Positions 1-8,229 of a stretch of 64,000 bases of DNA are shown here, one piece after another. The notes under the pieces are model-generated. The model made no database searches. It was not told the origin of the DNA and worked only from the letters and a program-made list of their open reading frames with translations. Every line of letters starts with the position of its first letter. Within the stretch, counting starts at the first letter, position 1. Made by a program: the position numbers and the translations under genes. The stretch comes from Pedobacter chinensis (GTDB lineage: Bacteria > Bacteroidota > Bacteroidia > Sphingobacteriales > Sphingobacteriaceae): positions 53,271 to 117,270 of the forward strand of contig NZ_QPKV01000015.1 in NCBI RefSeq assembly GCF_003339865.1. Reading direction: 5' to 3'.

Positions 1-2
1 TG

Positions 3-542
3 GAAAAAGCGAAATATTTAGAAAATTTTAGTTTCAAATATAGTAAACCACAGTCTACATTTCCAACATTATTTAAGCGAAAATCCCTGGAACTGGCTGG
101 AGTGAAAGAAATGGAGATGGTAAATGATGTCTCTATCTATATGAGAATGCTATTGTATGGGGGTGCATATATATTAGATGATTTTATTGGAGTGTATCGC
201 GTGCATGACAATAACATTACGAAATCGCTTACTTCTGATTTTATTATTGAGAACTTAGATGAAAAGAAGTATATTTTTGGAAAGGGCAAGGATCAAAATG
301 TAATATCTGACAAAAACTGGATGACGAAACAATTTTTTTTAACCATCAGTTATTTTTTTAGTTATTCTAAAACAAATATTTCAGATTTGCGCAAAATCTT
401 AAAATGGGGCAATGAAAATCTTTCGGCTGAAGATGCTCCGAAAACAGCTATTATTAAATCCTATTTAAAAGGTTCCTTTAAAAAGAATTTGCTTTTTCCA
501 GCAAAACAATTTGTAAAGAAAATTTTGAAACCAAAGAAATGA
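3..542 (+). CDS. Glycosyltransferase family 2, C-terminal fragment
   Basis: The reading frame is open to the left edge of the window, so the catalytic N-terminal GT-A domain lies outside. What remains (about 179 codons) ends like bacterial GT2 enzymes: an ND acidic pair in VNDVSIYMRM, then GAYILDD, then the family-typical VYRVHDNNIT segment where GT2 enzymes close the acceptor site, followed by a basic lysine-rich tail (KKILKPKK). The enzyme would transfer a sugar from a nucleotide donor to a lipid-linked glycan on the cytoplasmic side of the inner membrane. It is followed in the same direction by two pyruvyltransferases, so it probably belongs to the same polysaccharide cassette. A GTG at 102 could be mistaken for the start, but coding similarity continues upstream of it. 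Donor and acceptor cannot be told. Confidence 0.8.
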   Translation, partial: EKAKYLENFSFKYSKPQSTFPTLFKRKSLELAGVKEMEMVNDVSIYMRMLLYGGAYILDDFIGVYRVHDNNITKSLTSDFIIENLDEKKYIFGKGKDQNVISDKNWMTKQFFLTISYFFSYSKTNISDLRKILKWGNENLSAEDAPKTAIIKSYLKGSFKKNLLFPAKQFVKKILKPKK

Positions 543-630
543 TATTAATCGAAGTAAACATAAAGGGAGAAAACGGCCCAACTAATTTGGAAACTATTAG
601 TGTTACTTGTTATTTAAAAATTAGTTTGAT

Positions 631-1491
631 ATGAATATACGAAGTTTTTTGAACTCAATACCGGCATATAAATGGGCTTCTGGGTTAAATCAAAGGAGAA
701 AATGGCTCAAATATAATTGGGGCGATAAAAATCGGCCAATAAAGGATGGAGAGGTAACTGTTTATTATTACAAAAGATTTAATAAGATAGATAATGTTGG
801 CGACCTATTATCCCCTATTGTGGTTGATATGGTAAAAGAGCATCTTAACCTAGTAAATCAAAAGCACATAACCAAAAGGATGTTTGCCATTGGGTCAGTG
901 ATTACCGCTGCAAAATCAGATATGGTGGTATGGGGTAGTGGAGTTCATTATGAAAATTCCATAATACCGAAAGTGAATTTGGATATCAGGGCAGTTAGGG
1001 GTCCGTTATCAAGAGAGAAATTGATTCAAAGTGGATTTAAATGCCCCGAATATTTTGGCGATCCAGCATTATTGCTGCCTCTTTTTTACAAGCCGAACAC
1101 AGAAAAGCAGTATGAGTATACAATTATTCCGCACTTTTTTAAGGATGCCGAGATCAGCGCGGAATTTAAGGAGAATCAAATTAGTACCTTAACTTCTGAT
1201 TGGAGGGGATTCATAGATAGACTTGCGTCGTCTAAATATGTGATCAGTGGCTCACTTCATGGAATAATTATCGCTGAGGCATATGGAGTTCCGGCAATAC
1301 TAATTGATTTGCTGGATGGTGATATGTTTAAGTATAAGGATTATTATTACAGCACTGGAAGAAAGGACATCATTGTTGCCAAGTCTGTTGAGGAGGCATT
1401 AAAAGAACGAAAGAGTATGCCACCTATAGGTAATTTGGAAAAGCTTCAGTCAGATTTAATTCAATCATTTCCAAAAGATTTATGGCAATAA
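631..1491 (+). CDS. Polysaccharide pyruvyl transferase family protein (copy 1)
   Basis: This is a 286-residue member of the PF04230 family, which transfers pyruvate from phosphoenolpyruvate to a sugar as a ketal, adding negative charge to exopolysaccharide. The family landmarks are visible: NVGDLL at residues 55-60, an AIGSVI...WGSG block, DIRAVRGPLS, FGDPALLLP, and the C-terminal SGSLHGIIIAEAYGVP block near residues 205-220. There is no signal peptide or membrane segment, so it should act in the cytoplasm. A close paralogue lies 0.96 kb downstream (2454-3332), sharing the WLKY.WGD...RP.K.G start and the SFPKDLW end. The gene between them is a propeller-like protein. Family assignment is firm. 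The acceptor sugar is unknown, and some members of this family have other transferase roles. Confidence 0.88.
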   Translation: MNIRSFLNSIPAYKWASGLNQRRKWLKYNWGDKNRPIKDGEVTVYYYKRFNKIDNVGDLLSPIVVDMVKEHLNLVNQKHITKRMFAIGSVITAAKSDMVVWGSGVHYENSIIPKVNLDIRAVRGPLSREKLIQSGFKCPEYFGDPALLLPLFYKPNTEKQYEYTIIPHFFKDAEISAEFKENQISTLTSDWRGFIDRLASSKYVISGSLHGIIIAEAYGVPAILIDLLDGDMFKYKDYYYSTGRKDIIVAKSVEEALKERKSMPPIGNLEKLQSDLIQSFPKDLWQ

Positions 1492-1512
1492 GCCTACAAA
1501 TATCTTAAAGCT

Positions 1513-2394
1513 ATGCTATACTACTGTAAAAATCATCAAGCGGATTTCGTTCCTGACAAAATAAAAAAGGAATTGGAGCAATATAAATTTGTGTTTAACC
1601 CGAGTTTTGTATTATTTAAGAAAATCCAGTATTGGGCTTTTAGATGTTATTCAGAACTTCACAAAGAAATTTTGGCTGTAATTTACATATATGATGAAAA
1701 TTCGTCATCACTTACAATCCATAACTTGAATCCTATTTTTAAAGAGCAGTATGGTATAAAACCTGCAGATCCAAAATTATTAAGAATTGAAGATAAAGTA
1801 TATTGCACGCTAAACACTGGTTACAGTGCCAAAACACAAAATAGCGTTTTTTTGATACAAATAACTGGAAATTTGGATATTAAGCGGTGTAATATCGAAA
1901 AAAGGAGCATGGTAGAAAAAAATTGGGCTTTCTTTGAGCAGAACGGGAAGTTAAAAATGCTATATTCTATTTCCCCTGTTTGTAAAATATATACATTATC
2001 ATCTGTAAATCAAGATGAGATGTTTTTTGAGGAGGAAAGACAAGTCAAAAATAACTTAGGCTCACTGAGTATTGGTACCCAGCCAGTATTAAATAATAAT
2101 ACAATCTATCTGATGGCGCATCGGAAATATAGTTTTTTAAAGAAGCGACTATACCTTGGAGTTCCAGTAACGATTGATCTAAATACCTTGGATGTAAAAG
2201 CTAGTTCCGTGAGTTTAGTTCATTCGCTAATGTCTATGTTTGGGAGTACTTTTAGGTTTAATAAAAATTTAATTTCTTGTACCTATATATCAGGGTTACA
2301 GATGAATTTTGCAGATCAAAAAGCAAAAATAACTTATGGAATTAATGATGTTTCCTGGCAAGCTATGCAAGTAAATTTAAATGACCTATGGTAA
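1513..2394 (+). CDS. Uncharacterised protein, possible five-bladed beta-propeller (GH130/GH43-like)
   Basis: I do not recognise a named family for this 293-residue protein. It has no signal peptide and no membrane helix. Its layout resembles five-bladed propeller carbohydrate enzymes: an N-terminal FNPSFVLF segment followed by aromatic strands, a DPKLLRIEDKVYCTLNTGY blade, then VEKNWAFFEQNGKLKMLYSI, where a KNW-x-F/P-F motif is typical of GH130-like proteins. The usual catalytic acids cannot be placed with confidence. It sits between two paralogous pyruvyltransferases (gaps 21 and 59 bp), which suggests a role in the same cytoplasmic modification step, perhaps as a transferase or phosphorylase-like partner. 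That role is inference from context only. Confidence 0.55.
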   Translation: MLYYCKNHQADFVPDKIKKELEQYKFVFNPSFVLFKKIQYWAFRCYSELHKEILAVIYIYDENSSSLTIHNLNPIFKEQYGIKPADPKLLRIEDKVYCTLNTGYSAKTQNSVFLIQITGNLDIKRCNIEKRSMVEKNWAFFEQNGKLKMLYSISPVCKIYTLSSVNQDEMFFEEERQVKNNLGSLSIGTQPVLNNNTIYLMAHRKYSFLKKRLYLGVPVTIDLNTLDVKASSVSLVHSLMSMFGSTFRFNKNLISCTYISGLQMNFADQKAKITYGINDVSWQAMQVNLNDLW

Positions 2395-2453
2395 TTGATG
2401 TTTATGCTTTTGGGAATAAAATAGAATAATATAAAAAGTAATTAGCTGTTACA

Positions 2454-3332
2454 ATGAAAAGAGTGCCGAAAAAAAACATCCTTCTGAAAATACCTTTTTT
2501 AAAAGGTATCTTACAACCTTTGAAAGAAAAAATCCTTAAAAAAAGATGGTTGAAATACGTTTGGGGAGATCCATCTAGGCCTGTTAAAGAAGGGATGGTA
2601 AACGTATACTATTTTAAATGGCATAACGAGGATAATGTTGGAGATTTACTTTCCATAGTAACTGTTAATTTTGTAAAAGAAAAATTAAAATTAAAGGATA
2701 CTAAAAAAGATAAAACAGTAAGGATGTTTGCTATTGGTTCAGTAATCCATGCAGCTAAATCAGATATGGTAATATGGGGTAGTGGAATAAGAAATTCTCA
2801 AACACACCCACCTCATGTCAATTTTGATATCAGAGCAGTGAGAGGCCCCCTGACCAGGAGAAGGATGATGGACAATGGATTTGAATGCCCGGAGATCTAC
2901 GGGGATCCTGCGCTACTGATGCCTATTTTCTACAATCCAAAAATTGAAAAGAGATATGACTACACTATCATCCCACATTATTACAAGGAGGACGATATTC
3001 CTTCTCAATATAGAGATAAAATGATTTCTACTTTTACATCAGATTGGAAAGGATTCATAGACAGAATTGTTGCATCGGAATATGTTATTAGTAGTTCACT
3101 ACATGGACTAATACTTGCAGAGGTTTATGGTGTGCCAGCTATCTTATATGACGTGGAAAACGATGTATTTAAGTATGAAGATTATTTTCAAGGTACGGGT
3201 AGAACTAATATTCCAATAGCAGAATCCTTGGAATTTGCTATTCAAAACAGGCCGGCTACTGTTCCTATTCCTAACATTGAAAAAAATCAGCAAAATTTAT
3301 TAGAGTCTTTTCCTAAAGATTTGTGGTATTAA
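2454..3332 (+). CDS. Polysaccharide pyruvyl transferase family protein (copy 2)
   Basis: This 292-residue PF04230 protein is a paralogue of the gene at 631-1491. It shares WLKYVWGDPSRPVKEG, NVGDLLS at residues 61-67, AIGSVIHAAKSDMVIWGSG, FDIRAVRGPLTRR, YGDPALLMPIFY, and SSSLHGLILAEVYGVPA near residues 212-228. It should be a cytoplasmic transferase that places pyruvate (from phosphoenolpyruvate) on a polysaccharide repeat unit. Two non-identical copies in one cassette suggest two pyruvylated positions or two acceptor sugars, rather than a simple backup. Its stop codon overlaps a GTG that could extend the next gene, but a better start for that gene lies 18 bp downstream. Family call is firm and substrate unknown. 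Confidence 0.88.
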   Translation: MKRVPKKNILLKIPFLKGILQPLKEKILKKRWLKYVWGDPSRPVKEGMVNVYYFKWHNEDNVGDLLSIVTVNFVKEKLKLKDTKKDKTVRMFAIGSVIHAAKSDMVIWGSGIRNSQTHPPHVNFDIRAVRGPLTRRRMMDNGFECPEIYGDPALLMPIFYNPKIEKRYDYTIIPHYYKEDDIPSQYRDKMISTFTSDWKGFIDRIVASEYVISSSLHGLILAEVYGVPAILYDVENDVFKYEDYFQGTGRTNIPIAESLEFAIQNRPATVPIPNIEKNQQNLLESFPKDLWY

Positions 3333-3349
3333 TTTTAAAAATCAAAAGA

Positions 3350-4582
3350 ATGATGAAGGATTATAAATTAAATAAAGCACTGGTATTATTTGTTGTACTC
3401 GGAGCTATTTCATTTTGCGTAAAAGGTCAGTTGAATCATTCGGGTCCGTATTTAATGGATGAGTTAAGCCATCAACAAAATGTGGAATTATTTAAGAAAA
3501 AGGATAAAGACTTTCTCAGAAAAGTTCAAATTTTAGTGAAAAAATCTGACATAATACTTAAAAATCCTAATTATTCTGTAACTTTTTTTAAAGACGGTAA
3601 AATTGCACCGTCTGGTAATAAGCATGATTACTATAGTATTTCCACCTATCACGATTTAGATGAAAAAGGAAATATACGCTTTAAAGACGGTAAGCGTAAT
3701 TCCTCGATAAGGGATTTTAGAGACAAACAACAACTATGGGATATGGTTGTTGACTTGCAAGTACTTTCTTTAACCTATTATTTTACTAAAGATGAGCGGT
3801 ATGGTAAGAAGGCAAGAGAATTATTGAGTGTTTTTTTCTTAAACAAAGAAACCGCAATGAACCCTAATCTCAATTACGCCCAGGTTAGGCCAGATACAAA
3901 ACTTGGAACTTTTTCAGGATTAGTCGATGTGGTAGTAATTACACAAATTCCAGATATCTTTTACTTATTTAAGGGTTCTAAAAATTTCGATAATCAATTT
4001 ACGAATCGAATTGTAGATTGGTTTAAACAATATTTACAATGGCTTCAACAAAGTAAACCAGGAAAAATCGCCTCTATTCAGAAAAACAATCAGGTAAATT
4101 ATTACAATACCCAAGTAGCAGTTTTTAAATTATTTACAGGGAGAGATCCGGAAACGGTAAAAAAGGAAGTTTATGACAAGGCAATCAAAAGCGTTCAAAT
4201 ACAAATTGATTCAGAGGGCAAACAACCTTTAGAATTGAAAAGAGCCACCCCGATTGGTTATAGCGTTTATAATTTAAAAGGCATTATGCTTTTAGCTTCA
4301 TTATCAGATAATATAAAGGGAAAAGATATCTGGAATTACAGTTATAACGGCAGTAGCTTAAAAAGTGCATTGCAATGGTTAAATAAAACTTATAAAGACC
4401 AAGGTTCTAAAAATATTAGGGTAAACGCTAATTATGAAACAATAACATCAACTACTTTATGGGATTTATACATGCGTGCCATTCCGAGAATAAAAGGTTT
4501 ACAAGTGGATAATACAGTGCTTAATAGAAAAAACGATAATTTACTGGCAACCTATTTTATGTCTAGAAATAAACTAAAATAA
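3350..4582 (+). CDS. Alginate lyase superfamily protein (PL5-like fold) with catalytic His replaced by Gln
   Basis: The protein is secreted: MMKDYKLNKALVLFVVLG... is a signal peptide ending near VKG-QLNH. I chose the ATG at 3350 rather than GTG 3323, because 3323 overlaps the previous gene and would put charged residues before the signal. Family landmarks of alginate lyases (PF05426) are present: PSGNKHDYYSISTYHD (substrate-binding PSGDKHDY motif), MNPNLNYAQ.RP..KLGTFSGLVDV, and the late IGYSVYNLKG. The catalytic NNH-G-x-Y/W-Y motif reads NNQVNYYNTQ, so the His is Gln248 (CAG at 4091). The Tyr of the GYS motif is kept. PL5 enzymes cleave uronate polysaccharides by beta-elimination in the periplasm, often removing trapped chains during secretion. 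Here it may be inactive, a binding protein, or have a shifted mechanism. Confidence 0.82.
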   Translation: MMKDYKLNKALVLFVVLGAISFCVKGQLNHSGPYLMDELSHQQNVELFKKKDKDFLRKVQILVKKSDIILKNPNYSVTFFKDGKIAPSGNKHDYYSISTYHDLDEKGNIRFKDGKRNSSIRDFRDKQQLWDMVVDLQVLSLTYYFTKDERYGKKARELLSVFFLNKETAMNPNLNYAQVRPDTKLGTFSGLVDVVVITQIPDIFYLFKGSKNFDNQFTNRIVDWFKQYLQWLQQSKPGKIASIQKNNQVNYYNTQVAVFKLFTGRDPETVKKEVYDKAIKSVQIQIDSEGKQPLELKRATPIGYSVYNLKGIMLLASLSDNIKGKDIWNYSYNGSSLKSALQWLNKTYKDQGSKNIRVNANYETITSTTLWDLYMRAIPRIKGLQVDNTVLNRKNDNLLATYFMSRNKLK

Positions 4583-4616
4583 ATAATAATTAGCTTTTTC
4601 TTTCAAAAAGAATTAA

Positions 4617-5765
4617 ATGACTATTTACATAATTTTATACGGGCTACTTTTATTCTCAGTTTTTTTTGACACGGAAGGGGTATCTTTAAAATCCAAAAAG
4701 GAAATCCTAATCTGGTGGGTAATAATTTTTACCTTATTTAGAGGCCTTAGATGGGATACAGGTACCGATTGGGATCAGTACTTACACGTTTTTCAGGCTT
4801 CAAGAATGGATAATATCTTTAACTATGCTAGAAATGGCGGTGCCATTAGTATGGAGCCAGGATATGTCTTTATTAACGCCATTGTAAAGGTACTTGGAGG
4901 GAATTACACAATATTTTTATTATTGACGAATTTGCTGGTGCTATGGGCTTATTACAAATTTTCTGTGACGAATTCAAAAACCCCTATTATGGTTTTTGTG
5001 TTAATTATGTTCAGTACACAGTTTTTTCCTGTGAGGATTGGTATTGCGGTAGGGATACTAATGATTGGACTGTTTGATCTTTCTAAATTAAATGTTAAGA
5101 AAGGTTTGTTTTTTACCTTCTTAGCATTTACCGTACATTCATCGTCCATTATTTTTGCTCCTGTTTTTGTTTTAGGTACTAGAAGATTTAAGCCTTCGAC
5201 AAATTTAGCAGTTGGGGTTGCAATAGGTTTTCTCATTTTAGGGGAAACCCCTTTATTTAAAACCTTTTTGACCACTATTTCTGAAAACATTGATTTTTTG
5301 GGTGATGATATAGCCCATAAGTTCGATAATTATTTGGATTTTGATATTGTCAAAAAAGGTGCAATTATAGCTGTAGGTGGAATGATTAATAATGTTCTTT
5401 TCATTATATTATTGTTTTTATTTGGGAAAATGATTGATAAGGTACTTAAAATCTCTTCTTATAAAGAAAGCGAAATTTATTTCACTTTTCTATTCAATAC
5501 ATTTTTTGTATTCGTTATGATTTCGATAGTATTTCAGGGTGATGCTATGGCAGGATTAAGAAGGTTGCAGAATTATTTTATGTTTGCATTTCCTTTGCTG
5601 TTTTCTTATTTCATTTATCGTAATAAAAAAATCTATCCTTATCTGAGCGTATTTTTAACCTTTGGGTTAATATTTTATGCATTATTTAGGTCGTATTCCT
5701 TGTTTTTTGGAGGATATCCTGCAGCTCATTTTCCTTATAAATCCATATTTGACTATGCCTTTTAA
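4617..5765 (+). CDS. EpsG-family polysaccharide polymerase (Wzy-like)
   Basis: This is a 382-residue integral membrane protein with about ten hydrophobic helices. The EpsG-family signature RGLRWDTGTDWDQY occupies residues 42-55, just after the first two helices, and GAISMEPGYVFIN follows. Such proteins polymerise lipid-linked repeat units on the periplasmic side of the inner membrane in Wzy-dependent pathways. A short loop with QGDAMAGLRRLQNYF near the C-terminus, rich in Arg, is also typical. Its place in the middle of a run of glycosyltransferase genes fits. A second, unrelated polymerase-like protein sits at 38224-39702, so the window serves at least two glycans or two assembly steps. No flippase is seen in this first cluster; it probably lies to the left of the window. 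Confidence 0.82.
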   Translation: MTIYIILYGLLLFSVFFDTEGVSLKSKKEILIWWVIIFTLFRGLRWDTGTDWDQYLHVFQASRMDNIFNYARNGGAISMEPGYVFINAIVKVLGGNYTIFLLLTNLLVLWAYYKFSVTNSKTPIMVFVLIMFSTQFFPVRIGIAVGILMIGLFDLSKLNVKKGLFFTFLAFTVHSSSIIFAPVFVLGTRRFKPSTNLAVGVAIGFLILGETPLFKTFLTTISENIDFLGDDIAHKFDNYLDFDIVKKGAIIAVGGMINNVLFIILLFLFGKMIDKVLKISSYKESEIYFTFLFNTFFVFVMISIVFQGDAMAGLRRLQNYFMFAFPLLFSYFIYRNKKIYPYLSVFLTFGLIFYALFRSYSLFFGGYPAAHFPYKSIFDYAF

Positions 5766-5773
5766 TTATTTAT

Positions 5774-6790
5774 ATGAAAAAAAGTAACAATATTTTTTAC
5801 GCCTGGGTAAAGTATCAAAGAAGAGCAGCATCAATGCAAGAATCTTTAGGTTATGAGTTAAATTTTATAGATTTCAACTTGAAAAAAAAGGTGCTGAAAC
5901 CTTTGGACTATATGTTAAAATCTTGCAAAACATTAGGCAGCTTAATCATACAGCAACCAACAGTTTTATGGTTACAATTACCCCCAAGTCCTTTGTTATA
6001 CATCGCTTTGTTTTACAAAAAGATCAATAAAGATGCAATTCTAATAGTGGATTGCCACAATGGAGTATTTTGGGGAAAATGGAAGAAATACCTAAGTGTA
6101 GATAAGCTAAATCAATTCGACATAATTTTAGTTCACAATTATTTAATAAAGGAAATTGCAGAAGATTTTGGTTTAGATAAGGAAAAATTGGTAATCTTGG
6201 AAGATAAACCAGCAATCAAGAATTCTAGTCTTAAAGGGGATGTTTTGCCTTCAAAAAAAACAACTGTTTTAATGCCTTGTAGTTTTAATGCGGACGAACC
6301 CATTGATGTGGTGTTTGAAGCAGCATCGCAAATTCCGGAAATAGATTTTTTAATTTCAGGACCAAAAGACAAAGGTGAATTACTTTTCGATTTTTCAAAA
6401 AGACCCGAAAATGTACAATTGATTGGTTACCTGTCTTTAGAGGATTATGAGAGAGTATTCCGTAGTGCAGATGCCGTTTTGGGATTAACGACAGAGGATC
6501 ATATCCAATTAAGTGTAGCCAATGAAGCAACCGGTTTTGAAATTCCAATGGTAATATCCGATACCCCGCTTTTAAGGAATTTATTTAACAAAGGGGCCGT
6601 CTACGTAGAAACCTTGAATTCACAATCTATAGCAAATGGAATTAAGGAAGCTCTAGATAATAGGAAGAAATTAAAAAATGAAGTCAAAGAGTTGAAAACC
6701 GAAAGAATTCAAAAGTGGGAAAAAATGGCAGGCGATTTAGTTGAAAGGGTAAATGCAATTTCCGTACACATTAGGCAATTAAGGAGATAA
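5774..6790 (+). CDS. GT-B fold glycosyltransferase
   Basis: The 338-residue protein begins 9 bp after the polymerase gene. The N-terminal half has a Rossmann-like nucleotide fold with LWLQLPPSPLLYIALFYKK and a DCHNGVFWGKWKKY stretch, where GT4-like enzymes often have a membrane-associated basic helix. The C-terminal half carries TTVLMPCSFNADEPIDVVFEAA, ENVQLIGYLSLEDYERVFRSADAVLGLT and ANEATGFEIPMVISDTPLLRN, the donor-binding architecture of GT4/GT1 enzymes, though the ANEA-TGFEIP motif is a variant of the usual E-x7-E. It probably adds one sugar to the lipid-linked repeat unit. The donor is unknown. The closing 40 residues are strongly charged and probably helical. Confidence 0.75.
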   Translation: MKKSNNIFYAWVKYQRRAASMQESLGYELNFIDFNLKKKVLKPLDYMLKSCKTLGSLIIQQPTVLWLQLPPSPLLYIALFYKKINKDAILIVDCHNGVFWGKWKKYLSVDKLNQFDIILVHNYLIKEIAEDFGLDKEKLVILEDKPAIKNSSLKGDVLPSKKTTVLMPCSFNADEPIDVVFEAASQIPEIDFLISGPKDKGELLFDFSKRPENVQLIGYLSLEDYERVFRSADAVLGLTTEDHIQLSVANEATGFEIPMVISDTPLLRNLFNKGAVYVETLNSQSIANGIKEALDNRKKLKNEVKELKTERIQKWEKMAGDLVERVNAISVHIRQLRR

Positions 6791-6912
6791 AAAATTTAAT
6801 CGCTCGAAATTCATTTGGTAAAAGTAGCAGGAAATCATAGAGAATGATTCTAATATAGAGTTTTCTTGCTCAAAGATATTTAGACTAAGAGAAATATAAT
6901 GACTATACACTT

Positions 6913-7374
6913 ATGGGAAATAAAGTCAAACTTCTAGCCGTTGCCTCAATTGGAGGACATTGGGTACAATTGCTTCGTATTGTCAGTCCTGATAATGCAG
7001 AAATTAGCGTAACTTATCTATCTACCCATCCTAAATGTGCGATTATGGTTGAAGGTCAAAAATTTTATGCCATTACAGATTTTAGTCGCTGGAACTTTTA
7101 TAAATTAATCCCTACGTTTTTTAAGGCCTTAAAAATAATTCAAAAAGAGCGTCCTAATATAGTTGTTTCTACAGGCGCCGCCCCTGGTCTTGTGGTTTTA
7201 CTTGCTGCTAAACTGTTGGGGAAAAAGACCGTTTGGATAGATAGTATAGCCAATGTACAACATTTGTCATTAAGTGGCAATATTGCTTCTAGATTTGTAA
7301 CTCGGACCTTTACACAATGGGAATCGCTTAAAACCCATAAAATTTTATATGCTGGGAACGTTTTAGAACAATAA
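6913..7374 (+). CDS. Alg14-like glycosyltransferase subunit (membrane anchor, acceptor-binding half)
   Basis: This 153-residue protein matches the Alg14/EpsE/Cps14F/PssD group (PF08660). It starts with LLAVASIGGHWVQLLRI, has FYAITDFSRWNFYKLIPTFFKALKII, and VVSTGAAPGLVVLLAAKLLGKKTVWID followed by SIANVQHLSLSG. In this family the protein forms the N-terminal half of a GT28-type enzyme split over two genes. It anchors the catalytic half at the membrane and helps bind the lipid acceptor. Its partner follows 17 bp downstream (7392-7865), the usual order and spacing. In other bacteria such pairs add glucuronate, galactose or GlcNAc as the second sugar of a repeat unit. Which sugar applies here cannot be read from the sequence. 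Confidence 0.87.
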   Translation: MGNKVKLLAVASIGGHWVQLLRIVSPDNAEISVTYLSTHPKCAIMVEGQKFYAITDFSRWNFYKLIPTFFKALKIIQKERPNIVVSTGAAPGLVVLLAAKLLGKKTVWIDSIANVQHLSLSGNIASRFVTRTFTQWESLKTHKILYAGNVLEQ

Positions 7375-7391
7375 TTAATCAATAAATTTGT

Positions 7392-7865
7392 ATGATATTC
7401 GTTACAATAGGTACACAAATTTCGTTTGATCGTTTTATAGAAGCGATTGATGAAATTGCCGGTTTGATAGATGAACCTATTATCGTTCAGGGAATTAAAG
7501 GTGGTTATCAAACTAAAAATGTGAAGACAGTTGATTTTTTGAATCCTGATGAATTTAATAAATTGATGGAAGGTGCACGTTTAATAGTCGGTCATGCTGG
7601 TATGGGCACTGTTTTATCCGCACTGAAATATGAAAAACCCATTATTATTTTTCCGCGTATAGCCTCTTTAAGAGAGCATAGAAACGATCATCAAATGGTT
7701 ACTGCCATGAGGATGAATGAATTAGGGTACGTGCATGTAGCATACGACAAAAAACAACTTAAAGCATTGATATTAAACAATGATTTGAAACCGTTGAAAA
7801 AATTGAATCAGGATGCTTCAAATAATATGATTAATTTTATCATTAATTCGTTGAACAAGAATTAG
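7392..7865 (+). CDS. Alg13-like glycosyltransferase catalytic subunit (GT28 C-terminal domain)
   Basis: This 157-residue protein is the donor-binding half of a split GT28 enzyme (PF04101; Alg13, Cps14G, PssE, EpsF type). The N-terminus MIFVTIGTQISFDRF is the standard glycine-Thr start, and GHAGMGTVLSALKYEKPIIIFPR with LREHRNDHQM near residues 67-100 is the UDP-sugar-binding block with the conserved H-x2-H-Q. It needs the Alg14-like protein encoded immediately upstream for membrane location. The pair closes the first + strand cassette. The following 364 bp contain no gene, and the next block has a visibly higher GC content. Confidence 0.88.
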   Translation: MIFVTIGTQISFDRFIEAIDEIAGLIDEPIIVQGIKGGYQTKNVKTVDFLNPDEFNKLMEGARLIVGHAGMGTVLSALKYEKPIIIFPRIASLREHRNDHQMVTAMRMNELGYVHVAYDKKQLKALILNNDLKPLKKLNQDASNNMINFIINSLNKN

Positions 7866-8229
7866 AAAACGCAAAATTAGAGTTATTAGTACTTGTGTTC
7901 ATAAACATTATTAGACCTCGAAATAGAGAGAATAATTTAACATCAGGGATTTTCTCTATTGAAAAATATATTAATTATGAAAAACTTAAAAATTAGTGTT
8001 TTGTATAAGTAAGCATCAGGTTTAGTTTTGAGAAAAGAGGCGTATTGAGAGTTTAAGTATATTTGGCAGATTCCCGTAAATATATAATGGTTTAGAGATA
8101 ATGAAAACTTAATGATAGCCTATTTTTAATTTATTTTAACCAACGACCTAAAGTAATGTAATACTTCGTGAGATTGCAGTAGGTGGTCGATTAACCGAAC
8201 AATAACAAATTACTGAAATTTAAAAAATT
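7866..8229. other. Gene-free stretch between two polysaccharide blocks
   Basis: No open frame with coding character is visible. A weak hairpin (AATAGAGA at 7922-7929 with TCTCTATT at 7953-7960, loop 23 nt) follows the Alg13-like gene and could slow or end transcription. The remainder is AT-rich and must hold the promoter of manC, but I could not place a TTTG/TAnnTTTG pair with confidence. Base composition changes across this stretch: the genes to the left are more AT-rich than manC and ugd to the right. Confidence 0.5.

Noticed and set aside
2454..3332. The second pyruvyltransferase as a recent exact duplicate of the first
   Set aside because: Motifs are shared but the DNA and many residues differ, so the duplication is old or the copies were acquired separately.
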